From positions 62,001 through 126,000 of the forward strand of contig JAEYAW010000003.1 of the NCBI GenBank assembly GCA_023404675.1: a DNA stretch of 64,000 nt, in the 5' to 3' direction. The notes beneath the pieces are model-generated. The model saw nothing but the letters and a program-made list of their open reading frames with translations, did no database searches and was not told the DNA's origin. Position 1 is the first letter of the stretch, and each line of letters opens with the position of its first letter. This DNA is from Pseudomonadota bacterium (lineage in GTDB: Bacteria > Pseudomonadota > Alphaproteobacteria > Rhizobiales > Xanthobacteraceae). Position numbers and translations under genes: made by a program. Of the stretch, positions 33,372-42,219 are shown piece by piece.

Positions 33372-33426
33372 AATTGCTGTTCACGAGTCATAGTGCCTGT
33401 TCCTCGCATTTCCGGGATTGCATTCC

Positions 33427-34464
33427 ATGAAGAGTTTTCGAAGCGGCCTGCTGATCGGCCTTGCCGTCGCCATCGCAGTGGCGGCCGCCGCGATCACCTA
33501 TGAGCGCTACGACACCCGCACCCTCAAGCGAACCGTGCGTCGCGACGCGGTGCTGTGCGGCGTTTCCACCGGCGTTCCCGGCTTCTCGAACCCGGATGCG
33601 AGCGGCAAGTGGAGCGGCTTCGACGTCGATTTCTGCCGGGCGATCGCCGCGGCCATCTTCAACGACCCGAACAAGGTGAAGTTCACGCCGCTGGATGCCA
33701 ACCAGCGCTTCAAGGAACTGCAGAACCGCACTGTCGATGTGCTGGCGCGAAACTCGACCTGGAGCATGTCGCGTGAGACCACCTACGCGCTCAACTTCGC
33801 GGGCGTATCCTATTATGACGGGCAGGGCTTCATGGTGCCCGAGGCGCGCAAGATCGATTCCGCGCTCGAACTCGACGGCAGCAAAGTGTGCGTGCAGACC
33901 GGCACCACCACCCAGCTCAATCTCGCCGATCACTTCCGCACCAACAACATGAAGTTTCAGGAAGTGAAATTCGACAAGCTGGACGACATGGTGAAGGCTT
34001 ACGATGCCGGCCAGTGCGATACCATGACGGCCGATGTCTCCCAGCTTTATGCGCAGCGGCTCAAGCTGTCGAAGCCGGCGGGTCACATCATCCTCGCGGA
34101 CGTGATCTCCAAGGAGCCGCTCGCTCCGGTGGTGCGCCAGCGCGACGACGAATGGCTTCTGATCGTCAAGTGGACGCTCTATGCGATGCTCAACGCGGAA
34201 GAGCTTGGCATCACCTCCCAGAACATCGACGAGGCACTGAAGTCGAAGAAGCCGGACGTGATGCGCCTGCTCGGCACGGAAGGCGCCTATGGCGAGGAAC
34301 TGGACCTGCCGAAGGACTGGGCGGCGCGCATCATTCGCCATGTCGGCAATTACGGCGAGGTCTATGAGCGCAATATCGGCGAACAGTCGCCGCTGAAAAT
34401 TCCGCGCGGGCTCAATCAGCTCTGGAGCGCAGGCGGCATCCAGTACGCGCCGCCGATCCGGTAA
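33427..34464 (+). CDS. amino acid ABC transporter substrate-binding protein
   Basis: 345 residues from ATG 33427. An N-terminal hydrophobic segment (RSGLLIGLAVAIAVAAAAIT) is a signal anchor or cleavable peptide. The mature part has RRDAVLCGVSTGVPGFSNPDASGKWSGFDVDFCRAIAAAIF, the AapJ/BztA-type beginning of general L-amino-acid binding proteins, and later GTTTQLNLADHF and TADVSQLYAQR. It would load a Q/M/P-type permease. No permease genes are adjacent, whereas in Rhizobium aapJQMP they are contiguous. So it is a solitary component. Confidence 0.88.
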   Translation: MKSFRSGLLIGLAVAIAVAAAAITYERYDTRTLKRTVRRDAVLCGVSTGVPGFSNPDASGKWSGFDVDFCRAIAAAIFNDPNKVKFTPLDANQRFKELQNRTVDVLARNSTWSMSRETTYALNFAGVSYYDGQGFMVPEARKIDSALELDGSKVCVQTGTTTQLNLADHFRTNNMKFQEVKFDKLDDMVKAYDAGQCDTMTADVSQLYAQRLKLSKPAGHIILADVISKEPLAPVVRQRDDEWLLIVKWTLYAMLNAEELGITSQNIDEALKSKKPDVMRLLGTEGAYGEELDLPKDWAARIIRHVGNYGEVYERNIGEQSPLKIPRGLNQLWSAGGIQYAPPIR

Positions 34465-34667
34465 TGCCGGGCGGGCGGCGGCTGCTTTCCGGCGGAGCCG
34501 CCGGCCGCGCGCCGTCCCTGGCTGGTCGTCGCCGGAGCTGGAAGCCGTCTATTCCGGATCGACCGTTTCCAGGATGTCGTTTTCGAGACGCGATCGGGGC
34601 TTGCGGCGGGTGCGGCCCCGACGAACGTCCGTGACTTCGCGCCTGCAGTCGGATATCCCGTCTTGGC

Positions 34668-37463
34668 ATGGATAATATTCTGGCGTCGAAGCCGGCGCAG
34701 GCCGCCAACACGTTCGAGACGGCCCGGATCGCGAAGCATATCGACAGTCTGGCCGCCCAGCATGCCGGACAGGATGACCTTTTCCGGAATGCGGTCGCCC
34801 AGTTTCTGAAGGCCGAACTGGGTCAGGCGCGCAAGCAGGCCGAAGCGGCCCTGCTCCGCGACCGCCATGGCCGCCGCTGCGCGGAATGGCTCTGCCATGT
34901 TCAGGACGAGATCATCCGCGTGCTGTTCGAGGCCGCGACCCGGCATCTTTACCGGTCGCAGCTTCCCTCCGAGGCCGAGCGCATGGCGGTGGTGGCGACC
35001 GGCGGCTACGGCCGCGGCCAGCTCGCGCCGGAATCGGACATCGATCTGTTGTTCATCCTGCCGTACAAGCAGACTGCCTGGGGCGAACAGGTGGCCGAGG
35101 CGATCCTGTATTGCCTGTGGGACATGGGTCTCAAGGTCGGCCATGCCACGCGGTCGGTCGACGAATCGATCCGTCAGGCGCGGGCGGACATGACGATCCG
35201 CACCGCAATTCTTGAGACGCGTTATCTGGCCGGCGATCAGGTTCTCTACGACGAACTGGTGACCCGGTTCGATCTGGAAGTGGTGCAGGGAACCGCCGCC
35301 GAGTTCGTCGCGGCCAAGCTCGCCGAGCGCGAGGAGCGGCACCGCCGGGCGGGCCAGTCGCGCTATCTGGTCGAGCCCAACGTCAAGGACGGCAAGGGCG
35401 GCCTGCGCGACCTGCATACCCTGTTCTGGATCGCCAAATACGTCTATCGCGTGCGCGAGACCGAGGAGCTGCTCCAGCGCGGCGTGTTCGACATGCAGGA
35501 GTATCGCACGTTCCGCCGCTGCAACGATTTCCTGTGGTCGGTTCGCTGCAATATGCACTTCGTCGCCAACCGCGCCGAAGAGCGCCTGTCGTTCGATCTG
35601 CAGCGCGAGATCGCCCAGCGTCTCGGCTACACCTCGCATCCGGGCATGCAGGATGTCGAGCGCTTCATGAAGCACTATTTCCTGATTGCCAAGGAAGTGG
35701 GCAACCTCACCGCGATCCTGTGCGCGAAGCTGGAGGACGAGCAGGCCAAGCCCGCCCCGGTGGTGAGCCGGATGATGGCGAAGCTGCGCCCCTCGGTCCG
35801 CGCTCGTCGCCGTGTGCCGGAGAGCGACGACTTCATCGTCGACAACAATCGCATCAATGTCGTGCATCAGGAGGTCTTCCGGAAGGATCCGATCAACCTG
35901 ATCCGCATTTTCCGTCTCGCGCAGAAGCACACCCTCGCGTTCCATCCGGATGCCATGCGGCTGGCGACGCGCTCGCTTCGCCTGATCGACGCGGAGCTGC
36001 GCGAAAACCCCGAAGCCAACGAAATCTTTCTGGAAATTCTCACCTCGGACAATGCCGAGATGGTGCTGCGCCGGATGAACGAGACCGGGGTGCTCGGCCA
36101 GTTCATCCGCGCGTTCGGCCAGATCGTGTCGATGATGCAGTTCAACATGTATCATCACTACACGGTTGACGAGCATCTGCTGCGCTGCATCGGCATCCTT
36201 CAGGACATCGAGCGCGGCGGCACCGACGAGTTCGTGGTGGCCAGCGATCTGATGCGCAAGATCCGGCCCGAGCACCGCGCGGTGCTGTATGTCGCGGTGT
36301 TCCTGCATGACATCGCCAAGGGCCGGCCGGAGGACCACTCCATCGCCGGTGCAAAGGTGGCGCGCCGGCTGTGCCCGCGCTTCGGGTTCAACGCGGCCGA
36401 TACCGAACTGGTGGCTTGGCTGATTCAGGAGCACCTGACGATGTCCACGGTCGCGCAGTCGCGCGACCTGTCGGACCGGAGGACCATCGAGAATTTCGCG
36501 GCCGTGGTGCAGTCGGTCGAACAGATGAAGCTTCTCACCATCCTCACCACCGCGGACATCCGCGGCGTTGGCCCCGGGGTCTGGAACGGTTGGAAAGCTC
36601 AGCTCCTGCGCACGCTGTACTACGAAACCGAGCCGGTGCTGACCGGCGGCTTCTCCGAGGTCGACCGCGCCAAGCGCATTGCCGCGTCGCAGGCCGAGTT
36701 TCGCGCGCATGTCCCGGACTGGCCCGAGGCGGAGGTCAATGCCTACATCGACCGGCACTATCCGCCGTACTGGCTTAAGGTCGATCTGCCGCGCAAGCTG
36801 CGGCACGCCAAGTTCGTGCGCTCGAGCGAGCAGGCCGGGCACAAGCTCGCGATCAATGTCGGTTTCGACGAGGCGCGCGGCGTGACCGAACTGACGATTC
36901 TCGCGCCCGACCATCCATGGCTGCTGTCGGTAATTGCGGGCGCGTGCGTGTCGGCGAACGCCAACATCGTGGACGCGCAGATCTACACCACGACCGACGG
37001 CATCGCGCTCGACACGGTGTCGATCTCGCGGGAGTACGATCGCGACGAGGACGAGGCGCGCCGCGCCACCCGCATCGGCGAGACCATCGAGAACATTCTC
37101 GAAGGCCGGCTCAAGCTGCCCGAGGCGGTGGCCAAGCGTGCCGGAAGCCGTGCCAAGCCGAAGCCGTTCGTGATCGAGCCCGAAGTGTCGGTCAACAACC
37201 AGTGGTCCGAACTCTATACGGTGATCGAGGTGTCGGGGCTCGACCGTCCGGGTCTGCTGTACGAACTGACCACGGCGCTGTCCAAGCTGAACCTCAACAT
37301 CGCCTCGGCGCACGTGGCGACGTTCGGCGAGCGGGCGCGCGACGTGTTCTATGTCACCGACCTTCTGGGCGCGCAGATCATGGCGCCGACCCGGCAGGCC
37401 GCGATCAAGAGCGCGCTGGTGCATCTGCTGGCCGACGGACAGCGTGCGGCGGTGCCAGCCTGA
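34668..37463 (+). CDS. glnD: [protein-PII] uridylyltransferase/uridylyl-removing enzyme GlnD
   Basis: 931 residues, normal for rhizobial GlnD. The nucleotidyltransferase site is GGYGRGQLAPESDIDLL (from Gly112; catalytic Asp124 and Asp126). The HD phosphohydrolase domain follows (YHHYTVDEHLL ... VFLHDIAKGRPEDHS, about 490-560). Two ACT domains at the end (about 735-815 and 845-925; SVIAGACVSANANIV and VSGLDRPGLLYELTTALSKL) bind glutamine. It uridylylates PII proteins GlnB and GlnK in nitrogen shortage and removes UMP in excess. No good ribosome site is seen at ATG 34668. Confidence 0.97.
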   Translation: MDNILASKPAQAANTFETARIAKHIDSLAAQHAGQDDLFRNAVAQFLKAELGQARKQAEAALLRDRHGRRCAEWLCHVQDEIIRVLFEAATRHLYRSQLPSEAERMAVVATGGYGRGQLAPESDIDLLFILPYKQTAWGEQVAEAILYCLWDMGLKVGHATRSVDESIRQARADMTIRTAILETRYLAGDQVLYDELVTRFDLEVVQGTAAEFVAAKLAEREERHRRAGQSRYLVEPNVKDGKGGLRDLHTLFWIAKYVYRVRETEELLQRGVFDMQEYRTFRRCNDFLWSVRCNMHFVANRAEERLSFDLQREIAQRLGYTSHPGMQDVERFMKHYFLIAKEVGNLTAILCAKLEDEQAKPAPVVSRMMAKLRPSVRARRRVPESDDFIVDNNRINVVHQEVFRKDPINLIRIFRLAQKHTLAFHPDAMRLATRSLRLIDAELRENPEANEIFLEILTSDNAEMVLRRMNETGVLGQFIRAFGQIVSMMQFNMYHHYTVDEHLLRCIGILQDIERGGTDEFVVASDLMRKIRPEHRAVLYVAVFLHDIAKGRPEDHSIAGAKVARRLCPRFGFNAADTELVAWLIQEHLTMSTVAQSRDLSDRRTIENFAAVVQSVEQMKLLTILTTADIRGVGPGVWNGWKAQLLRTLYYETEPVLTGGFSEVDRAKRIAASQAEFRAHVPDWPEAEVNAYIDRHYPPYWLKVDLPRKLRHAKFVRSSEQAGHKLAINVGFDEARGVTELTILAPDHPWLLSVIAGACVSANANIVDAQIYTTTDGIALDTVSISREYDRDEDEARRATRIGETIENILEGRLKLPEAVAKRAGSRAKPKPFVIEPEVSVNNQWSELYTVIEVSGLDRPGLLYELTTALSKLNLNIASAHVATFGERARDVFYVTDLLGAQIMAPTRQAAIKSALVHLLADGQRAAVPA

Positions 37464-37479
37464 TGCAAGGAATCAAACG

Positions 37480-37842
37480 ATGATCTATCTCGCCAATGCG
37501 GCAGTTCTCCTGATCGCGGTGCTGCACGCCTACTTTCTGGTGCTGGAGATGTTTTTGTGGACCAGGCCGATGGGGCTCAGGGTCTTCAACAACACGCAGC
37601 AGAAGGCCGACGACACGGCGGTGCTCGCCGCCAATCAGGGACTTTACAACGGCTTTCTCGTCGCAGGCCTCGTCTGGGGCGTGCTGCATCCCGATCCTGC
37701 GTTCGCGTTTCAGATCAAGGTGTTCTTTCTGCTCTGCGTGATCGTGGCAGGTCTCTACGGCGGCTATTCGGTGAGCCGGCGGATCGTGTTCGTCCAGGCT
37801 GTGCCGGCGGCGGTTGCCCTCGTGCTTGTGCTGCTGGCCTGA
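37480..37842 (+). CDS. DUF1304 small membrane protein
   Basis: 120 residues from an ATG with AAGGA upstream, 16 bases after glnD. Four hydrophobic segments (about 3-23, 50-70, 77-97, 102-119) with the conserved HAYFLVLEMFLW and FNNTQQKADDTAVLAANQGLYNGFLAAG-like stretches mark DUF1304 (YqjF-like), an inner-membrane family of unknown role. It is probably read with glnD. Confidence 0.88.
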   Translation: MIYLANAAVLLIAVLHAYFLVLEMFLWTRPMGLRVFNNTQQKADDTAVLAANQGLYNGFLVAGLVWGVLHPDPAFAFQIKVFFLLCVIVAGLYGGYSVSRRIVFVQAVPAAVALVLVLLA

Positions 37843-37873
37843 TGGCGCCGCCCGGTTCGCGGGTTTAGCAGCG

Positions 37874-38527
37874 ATGCTGCGCGTCGAGAGCCTGACCAAG
37901 AGCTATCTCACGCCGCAGGGCAGCCTTCCCGTGCTGCGGGGCGTCGATCTGCAACTGGCGGCGGCGGAGAGCGTCGCGCTGACCGGCGAGTCCGGTAGCG
38001 GCAAGAGCACGCTGCTGCATCTCGTCGCCGGGCTCGACGATCCGGATGGCGGCACCATCCATCTGGACGAAACCCGTATCGACAACCTGTCCGACAGTGC
38101 GCGCGCGGCGCTGCGGCGCGACCGCATCGGCCTCGTCTTTCAGCAGTTCAATCTGGTGCCGAGCCTCAGCGTCGCCGACAATCTCGCGTTTCAGGCGCGC
38201 ATCGCCGGGCGCGTGGATGAGGTCTGGCTCGCCGCGCTGACGGAGCGGCTGGGTCTTGCGGACCTGATGGATCGCTATCCTGAGCAACTGTCCGGCGGCC
38301 AGCAGCAGCGCGTCGCGCTCGGCCGCGCGCTGGCGGCGAAGCCGCAATTGCTGCTGGCGGACGAGCCCACCGGCAATCTTGACGAGGCGACCGCCGACGA
38401 GGTGATGGCGCTGACGCGCGACCTCGTGGCGCAGACAGGCTGTGCGTTCCTGATGGTGACGCACAGCGAGCGGCTGGCGGCGATGCTGGACCGCCGCATT
38501 CATCTGCGCGCCGGACGGCTGGCATGA
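37874..38527 (+). CDS. ABC transporter ATPase, AttE/LolD type
   Basis: 217 residues. Walker A GESGSGKST (about 38-46), Q-loop FQQFNLVPSLSV, signature LSGGQQQR (about 140-147), Walker B LLLADEPTGNLDE and the H-loop THSERLA. Size and EPTGNLDE place it with MacB/LolD ATPases, which extract or export lipid-like or peptide substrates by mechanotransmission. It starts an operon with an FtsX-type permease (four-base overlap) and an AttH-like secreted protein, like attE-F-G-H of Agrobacterium. Confidence 0.9.
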   Translation: MLRVESLTKSYLTPQGSLPVLRGVDLQLAAAESVALTGESGSGKSTLLHLVAGLDDPDGGTIHLDETRIDNLSDSARAALRRDRIGLVFQQFNLVPSLSVADNLAFQARIAGRVDEVWLAALTERLGLADLMDRYPEQLSGGQQQRVALGRALAAKPQLLLADEPTGNLDEATADEVMALTRDLVAQTGCAFLMVTHSERLAAMLDRRIHLRAGRLA

Positions 38528-40986
38528 GCCGGCTCGGCTTCGTGCTGAAGGTGCTGGCCAGCCACTGGCGGCGGCATCCGATGCAGTTCGTCACGCTTGT
38601 GATCGGTCTGATCGCAGCCACCGCGCTGTGGAGCGGTGTGCAGGCCATCAACGCGCAGGCCCGCGCGAGCTATGCGGGCGCTGCCGCGGCGTTCGGCGGC
38701 GCGCGCACGCCGATGCTGGTTGCGCGGGATGGCGCGCTGCTGCCGCAGCAGGCATTCGTCGATCTGCGCCGAGCGGGATGGCCGGTGTCGCCGGTGCTCG
38801 AAGGACGCATCGTCGTGTCCGGGCGATCGATGCGCCTGATCGGCGTCGAGCCCGTGACGCTGCCGCGCGGCGGCGGCCCGATGCAGGAAATGCAACCGCA
38901 GCAGGTCTCGGCGTTTCTCGCCCCGCCCGGTCGCGCGCTGGCCGCACCGGACACGATCTCCGATATTGGCGGAGCGGGCGGTGCGGCGCTGCCGCTCGAC
39001 AACGGCAGGCGCCTGCCGCCGCTGCAATCCGAGGCCTCGCTGCCGCCGGGCGTGCTCGTGGTCGATATCGGCATCGCGCAGCGGCTGCTGGACCGTCCCG
39101 GTCAGATTTCGCGGCTGCTGGTTGCAAATCCCGCTCCGCCGCCCGGCGATCTGCCGCCAGCGTGGCGGGAGCGGCTGCGCTTTGTCGAGGCAGGCAGCGA
39201 GACCGACCTCGAACGCCTTACCGACAGCTTCCACATCAACCTCACGGCATTCGGCCTGCTGTCGTTCGTGGTCGGTCTGTTCATCACCCACGCGGCGATC
39301 GGTCTGGCGTTTGAGCAGCGGCTGCCGATGCTGCGCACGCTGCGGGCCTGCGGCGTCTCGACCGGCAGCCTCACGATCGCGCTGATGCTCGAACTCTTGT
39401 CCACCGCGCTGGTGTGCGGACTGTTTGGCTGTCTGATCGGCTACGCCATCGCGGCCGCACTGCTGCCGGACGTCGCGGCCAGCCTGCGCGGCCTCTACGG
39501 TGCGCAGGTCCCGGGCCGCCTGACATTGCAGCCCTCGTGGTGGTTCGCGAGTCTCGCGATCAGCGCGCTCGGTGCGCTGGCTGCGGCGGCTGGAAGTCTC
39601 TGGCGGGTGCAGCGCCTGCCGCTGCTGGTGTCGGCGCAGCCGCAGGCCTGGCGCGCGGCGCAGCAGCGCACGCTGGCGTGGCAGGCCATGCTCGCCGTCC
39701 TGATTCTCGCCGGAGCGAGCGTCATCCTTTGGCTCGGCCAGAGCCTGATCGCGGGCTTCGGATTGCTGGCGGCGCTGATGCTGGGCGCGGCGTTGCTGCT
39801 GCCGGTCGCGCTCGCCGCGCTGCTGCGGCTTGGCGAAGGGCTGGCGGGCCGCCCGCTGCTCAAGTGGTTCTGGGCCGATGGACGCCAGCAACTGCCGGGC
39901 CTCTCACTCGCCCTGATGGCGCTGCTGCTGGCGCTGGCCGTCAATGTCGGTGTCTCCACCATGGTGGAAAGCTTCAGCCGCACCTTCCGGGGCTGGCTCG
40001 ACAACCGGCTGGCGGCGGAGATCTATCTCACCGCCACGGATGCCGCACAGGCGCGGGAAGTGACGAGTTTTCTGACGACGCGTCCCGAGGTGACGGCCGT
40101 TCTCGTCGGCGCGCGCGCCGAGACGCGGCTCGGCGATGAGCCCGTCGAGGTGGCGGCCTTCACCGATCACGCCACCTATCGCGACCGCTGGCCTTTGCTC
40201 GCGCGCGCGGCGGATGTGTGGGAGGCGGTGGACGCGGGTGAGGCCGCGCTGGTCAGCGAACAACTGGCGCGCCGGCTCGGCCTGTCGCTGGGTGACATCG
40301 TGCATCTGCCGACGCCGCGTGAAAGCTGGTCGCTGCGCGTCGCGGCGATCTACCCCGACTACGGCAATCCGAAAGGCCAGGTCAGCGTCGCGATCGGCCC
40401 GTTCGCACGACATTTCCCGGATGCGCCGCCGGTGCGGCTGAGCCTGCGCGTGCCGCCCGCCGCCGTTGCGACGCTCATGACCGAACTGCAGCGCCGCTTC
40501 GCGCTGGATGAGCGGCATCTGATCGATCAGGCCACGCTGAAGGCGGAATCGATGCGCATCTTCGAGCGCACCTTCGCCGTGACTGCGAGCCTCAACACCC
40601 TGACGCTGATCGTCGCCGGCATCGCGCTGCTGACCAGCCTGCTGACGCTGAGCGGCAGCCGCCTGCCGCAACTGGCGCCGCTGTGGGCGATGGGCATCGG
40701 ACGGCGGCAACTGGCGTGGATCGAACTCGCCAAGACGCTGGCGCTGGCGATGTTCACCGCGTTGCTGGCATTGCCGCTGGGGCTTGTGGTGGCATGGTGC
40801 CTGCTGGCTGTGGTGAACGTCACTGCATTCGGCTGGCGGGTGCCGATGCATGTATTTCCGGATCGTCTGGCGGTGCTGTTCGTTGTCGCCGTGGCGGCCT
40901 CGCTGGTCGCGATGCTGCTGCCCGCCGCCCGGTTGGCGCGCATCAGGCCGGTCGAACTGATGAAGGTGTTTTCCGATGCGCGGTAG
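38524..40986 (+). CDS. FtsX-type ABC permease (AttFG-like)
   Basis: 820 residues with two FtsX-like domains. A long periplasmic part follows TM1 (about 20-40), membrane segments lie at about 245-455 and 690-810, and the sequences FGLLSFVVGLFITHAAIGLAFEQR and LTLIVAGIALLTSLLTL are typical. A second extracytoplasmic domain lies at about 480-660. It is a fused form of the two permeases (F and G). The start overlaps the ATPase stop. It should use the ATPase energy to move a lipid-like or modified glycan product toward the AttH-like partner (inference). Confidence 0.87.
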   Translation: MSRLGFVLKVLASHWRRHPMQFVTLVIGLIAATALWSGVQAINAQARASYAGAAAAFGGARTPMLVARDGALLPQQAFVDLRRAGWPVSPVLEGRIVVSGRSMRLIGVEPVTLPRGGGPMQEMQPQQVSAFLAPPGRALAAPDTISDIGGAGGAALPLDNGRRLPPLQSEASLPPGVLVVDIGIAQRLLDRPGQISRLLVANPAPPPGDLPPAWRERLRFVEAGSETDLERLTDSFHINLTAFGLLSFVVGLFITHAAIGLAFEQRLPMLRTLRACGVSTGSLTIALMLELLSTALVCGLFGCLIGYAIAAALLPDVAASLRGLYGAQVPGRLTLQPSWWFASLAISALGALAAAAGSLWRVQRLPLLVSAQPQAWRAAQQRTLAWQAMLAVLILAGASVILWLGQSLIAGFGLLAALMLGAALLLPVALAALLRLGEGLAGRPLLKWFWADGRQQLPGLSLALMALLLALAVNVGVSTMVESFSRTFRGWLDNRLAAEIYLTATDAAQAREVTSFLTTRPEVTAVLVGARAETRLGDEPVEVAAFTDHATYRDRWPLLARAADVWEAVDAGEAALVSEQLARRLGLSLGDIVHLPTPRESWSLRVAAIYPDYGNPKGQVSVAIGPFARHFPDAPPVRLSLRVPPAAVATLMTELQRRFALDERHLIDQATLKAESMRIFERTFAVTASLNTLTLIVAGIALLTSLLTLSGSRLPQLAPLWAMGIGRRQLAWIELAKTLALAMFTALLALPLGLVVAWCLLAVVNVTAFGWRVPMHVFPDRLAVLFVVAVAASLVAMLLPAARLARIRPVELMKVFSDAR

Positions 40987-42091
40987 AGCGTTTTCGAGCG
41001 AAGGAAGAGGCCCTTGTGGCCTCGATCGTCGTTCGTTCGTTCTGGCGGGTGCGGCCGCGCTCGCTGCATCCCGTGCGGGCGCGCAGGGTTATGGCGGGCT
41101 CGGCGAATCCGGCGAAGGCTATGCGCCGGTCGTGCCGGGGCGCATGTTTGCCTTTCCCGCGGATCACGGCCCGCATCCGGACTTCCGGATCGAGTGGTGG
41201 TACCTCACCGCCAACCTCACCGACGACACCGGCGCGCCGTGCGGCCTGCAATGGACGCTGTTCCGGCAGGCCGCGCGTCCCGGCGCGCAGGGCGAGGGCT
41301 GGGACGATCCGCAGGTCTGGATGGCGCATGCCGCCGTGACGCGCGCGGACACGCATCGCTTCGCGGAGACCTTCGCGCGCGGCGGGGTCGGACAGGCGGG
41401 CGCCGAGGCGTCGCCGTTTCATGCCTTCATCGACGCATGGGAGTTGCGGCAGGCCGCCAGTGACATCGATCCGATGCGCATCGTGCCGCTGGATGTCCGC
41501 GCGTCGGGAAAGGATTTCTCCTATCGGCTTCGTCTCGGCGCGGACCGCCCGCTGGTTCTGCAGGGCGACAATGGATTCAGCCGCAAGTCCGAGCGGGGAC
41601 AGGCCTCGTATTACTACAGCCAGCCGTTCTTCGCGGCCGAGGGCGCGCTGACCATCGACGGCGTCGCGCGCACCGTGAAGGGGCTCGCATGGATGGACCG
41701 CGAATGGAGCAGCCAGCCGCTGGCCGCCGACCAGAAAGGCTGGGACTGGTTCTCGCTGCATTTCGACGACGGAAACAAGCTGATGCTGTTCCGCCTGCGC
41801 GATGCGACGGGCGGCGCGTTTGTCGCTGGCACCTTCATCGGACGCGACGGCGCGACCTCGCAACTCTCGCCGGGCGACGTGGTGATGACTCCCGGCGCGT
41901 CGAGCGACGTGGCGGGCCGCCGCCTGCCGACGCAATGGACGCTCGAGATGGCCTCGCGCGGCCTGCGAATCTCCTGCGCCGCGCTCAATCCGCAGAGCTG
42001 GATGGGCACCGGCTTTGCCTACTGGGAAGGGCCGATCCGGATATCCGGCTCGCATCCGGGCGTCGGTTATCTGGAGATGACGGGGTATTAG
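40976..42091 (+). CDS. AttH-like lipocalin-type exported protein (CrtC-like fold)
   Basis: 371 residues, overlapping the permease end by 11 bases. A twin-arginine signal (DRRSFVLAGAAALAASRAGA, ~16-36) shows export of a folded protein. The body (FRIEWWYLTANLTDDTGAPCGLQWTLFRQ ... ASYYYSQPFFAAEG ... GLAWMDREWSSQPL ... GWDWFSLHFDDGNKLMLF) is the AttH/CrtC family, a double lipocalin-like fold of predicted hydratase or lipid-carrier activity. With the ATPase and permease it forms a three-gene unit. Residues 3-9 are coded by a fragment of the palindromic repeat also found at 23281. Confidence 0.9.
   Translation: MRGRAFSSEGRGPCGLDRRSFVLAGAAALAASRAGAQGYGGLGESGEGYAPVVPGRMFAFPADHGPHPDFRIEWWYLTANLTDDTGAPCGLQWTLFRQAARPGAQGEGWDDPQVWMAHAAVTRADTHRFAETFARGGVGQAGAEASPFHAFIDAWELRQAASDIDPMRIVPLDVRASGKDFSYRLRLGADRPLVLQGDNGFSRKSERGQASYYYSQPFFAAEGALTIDGVARTVKGLAWMDREWSSQPLAADQKGWDWFSLHFDDGNKLMLFRLRDATGGAFVAGTFIGRDGATSQLSPGDVVMTPGASSDVAGRRLPTQWTLEMASRGLRISCAALNPQSWMGTGFAYWEGPIRISGSHPGVGYLEMTGY
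40983..41001 (+). repeat. partial copy of the palindromic repeat inside the attH-like gene start
   Basis: AGCGTTTTCGAGCGAAG matches the first 16 or more bases of the element at 23281, then the sequence diverges. It forms codons 3-9 of the AttH-like protein and covers the permease stop codon. Confidence 0.6.
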
Positions 42092-42219
42092 CCGGAGCAA
42101 CATGGCATCGCGATCAATCGTCTCCGCGTCTGCGGGATGGCAGACCGTCCCGTGATGCCTGTTGCGCTGCGATGTGTGGCGGATACGCTCCCCGCGCCAA
42201 TTGACGGAAGGGACATGGC

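Noticed and set aside
34416..37424. 1002-codon minus-strand frame opposite glnD
   Set aside because: Long antisense open frame caused by high GC and codon bias; the plus-strand protein is unmistakably GlnD.
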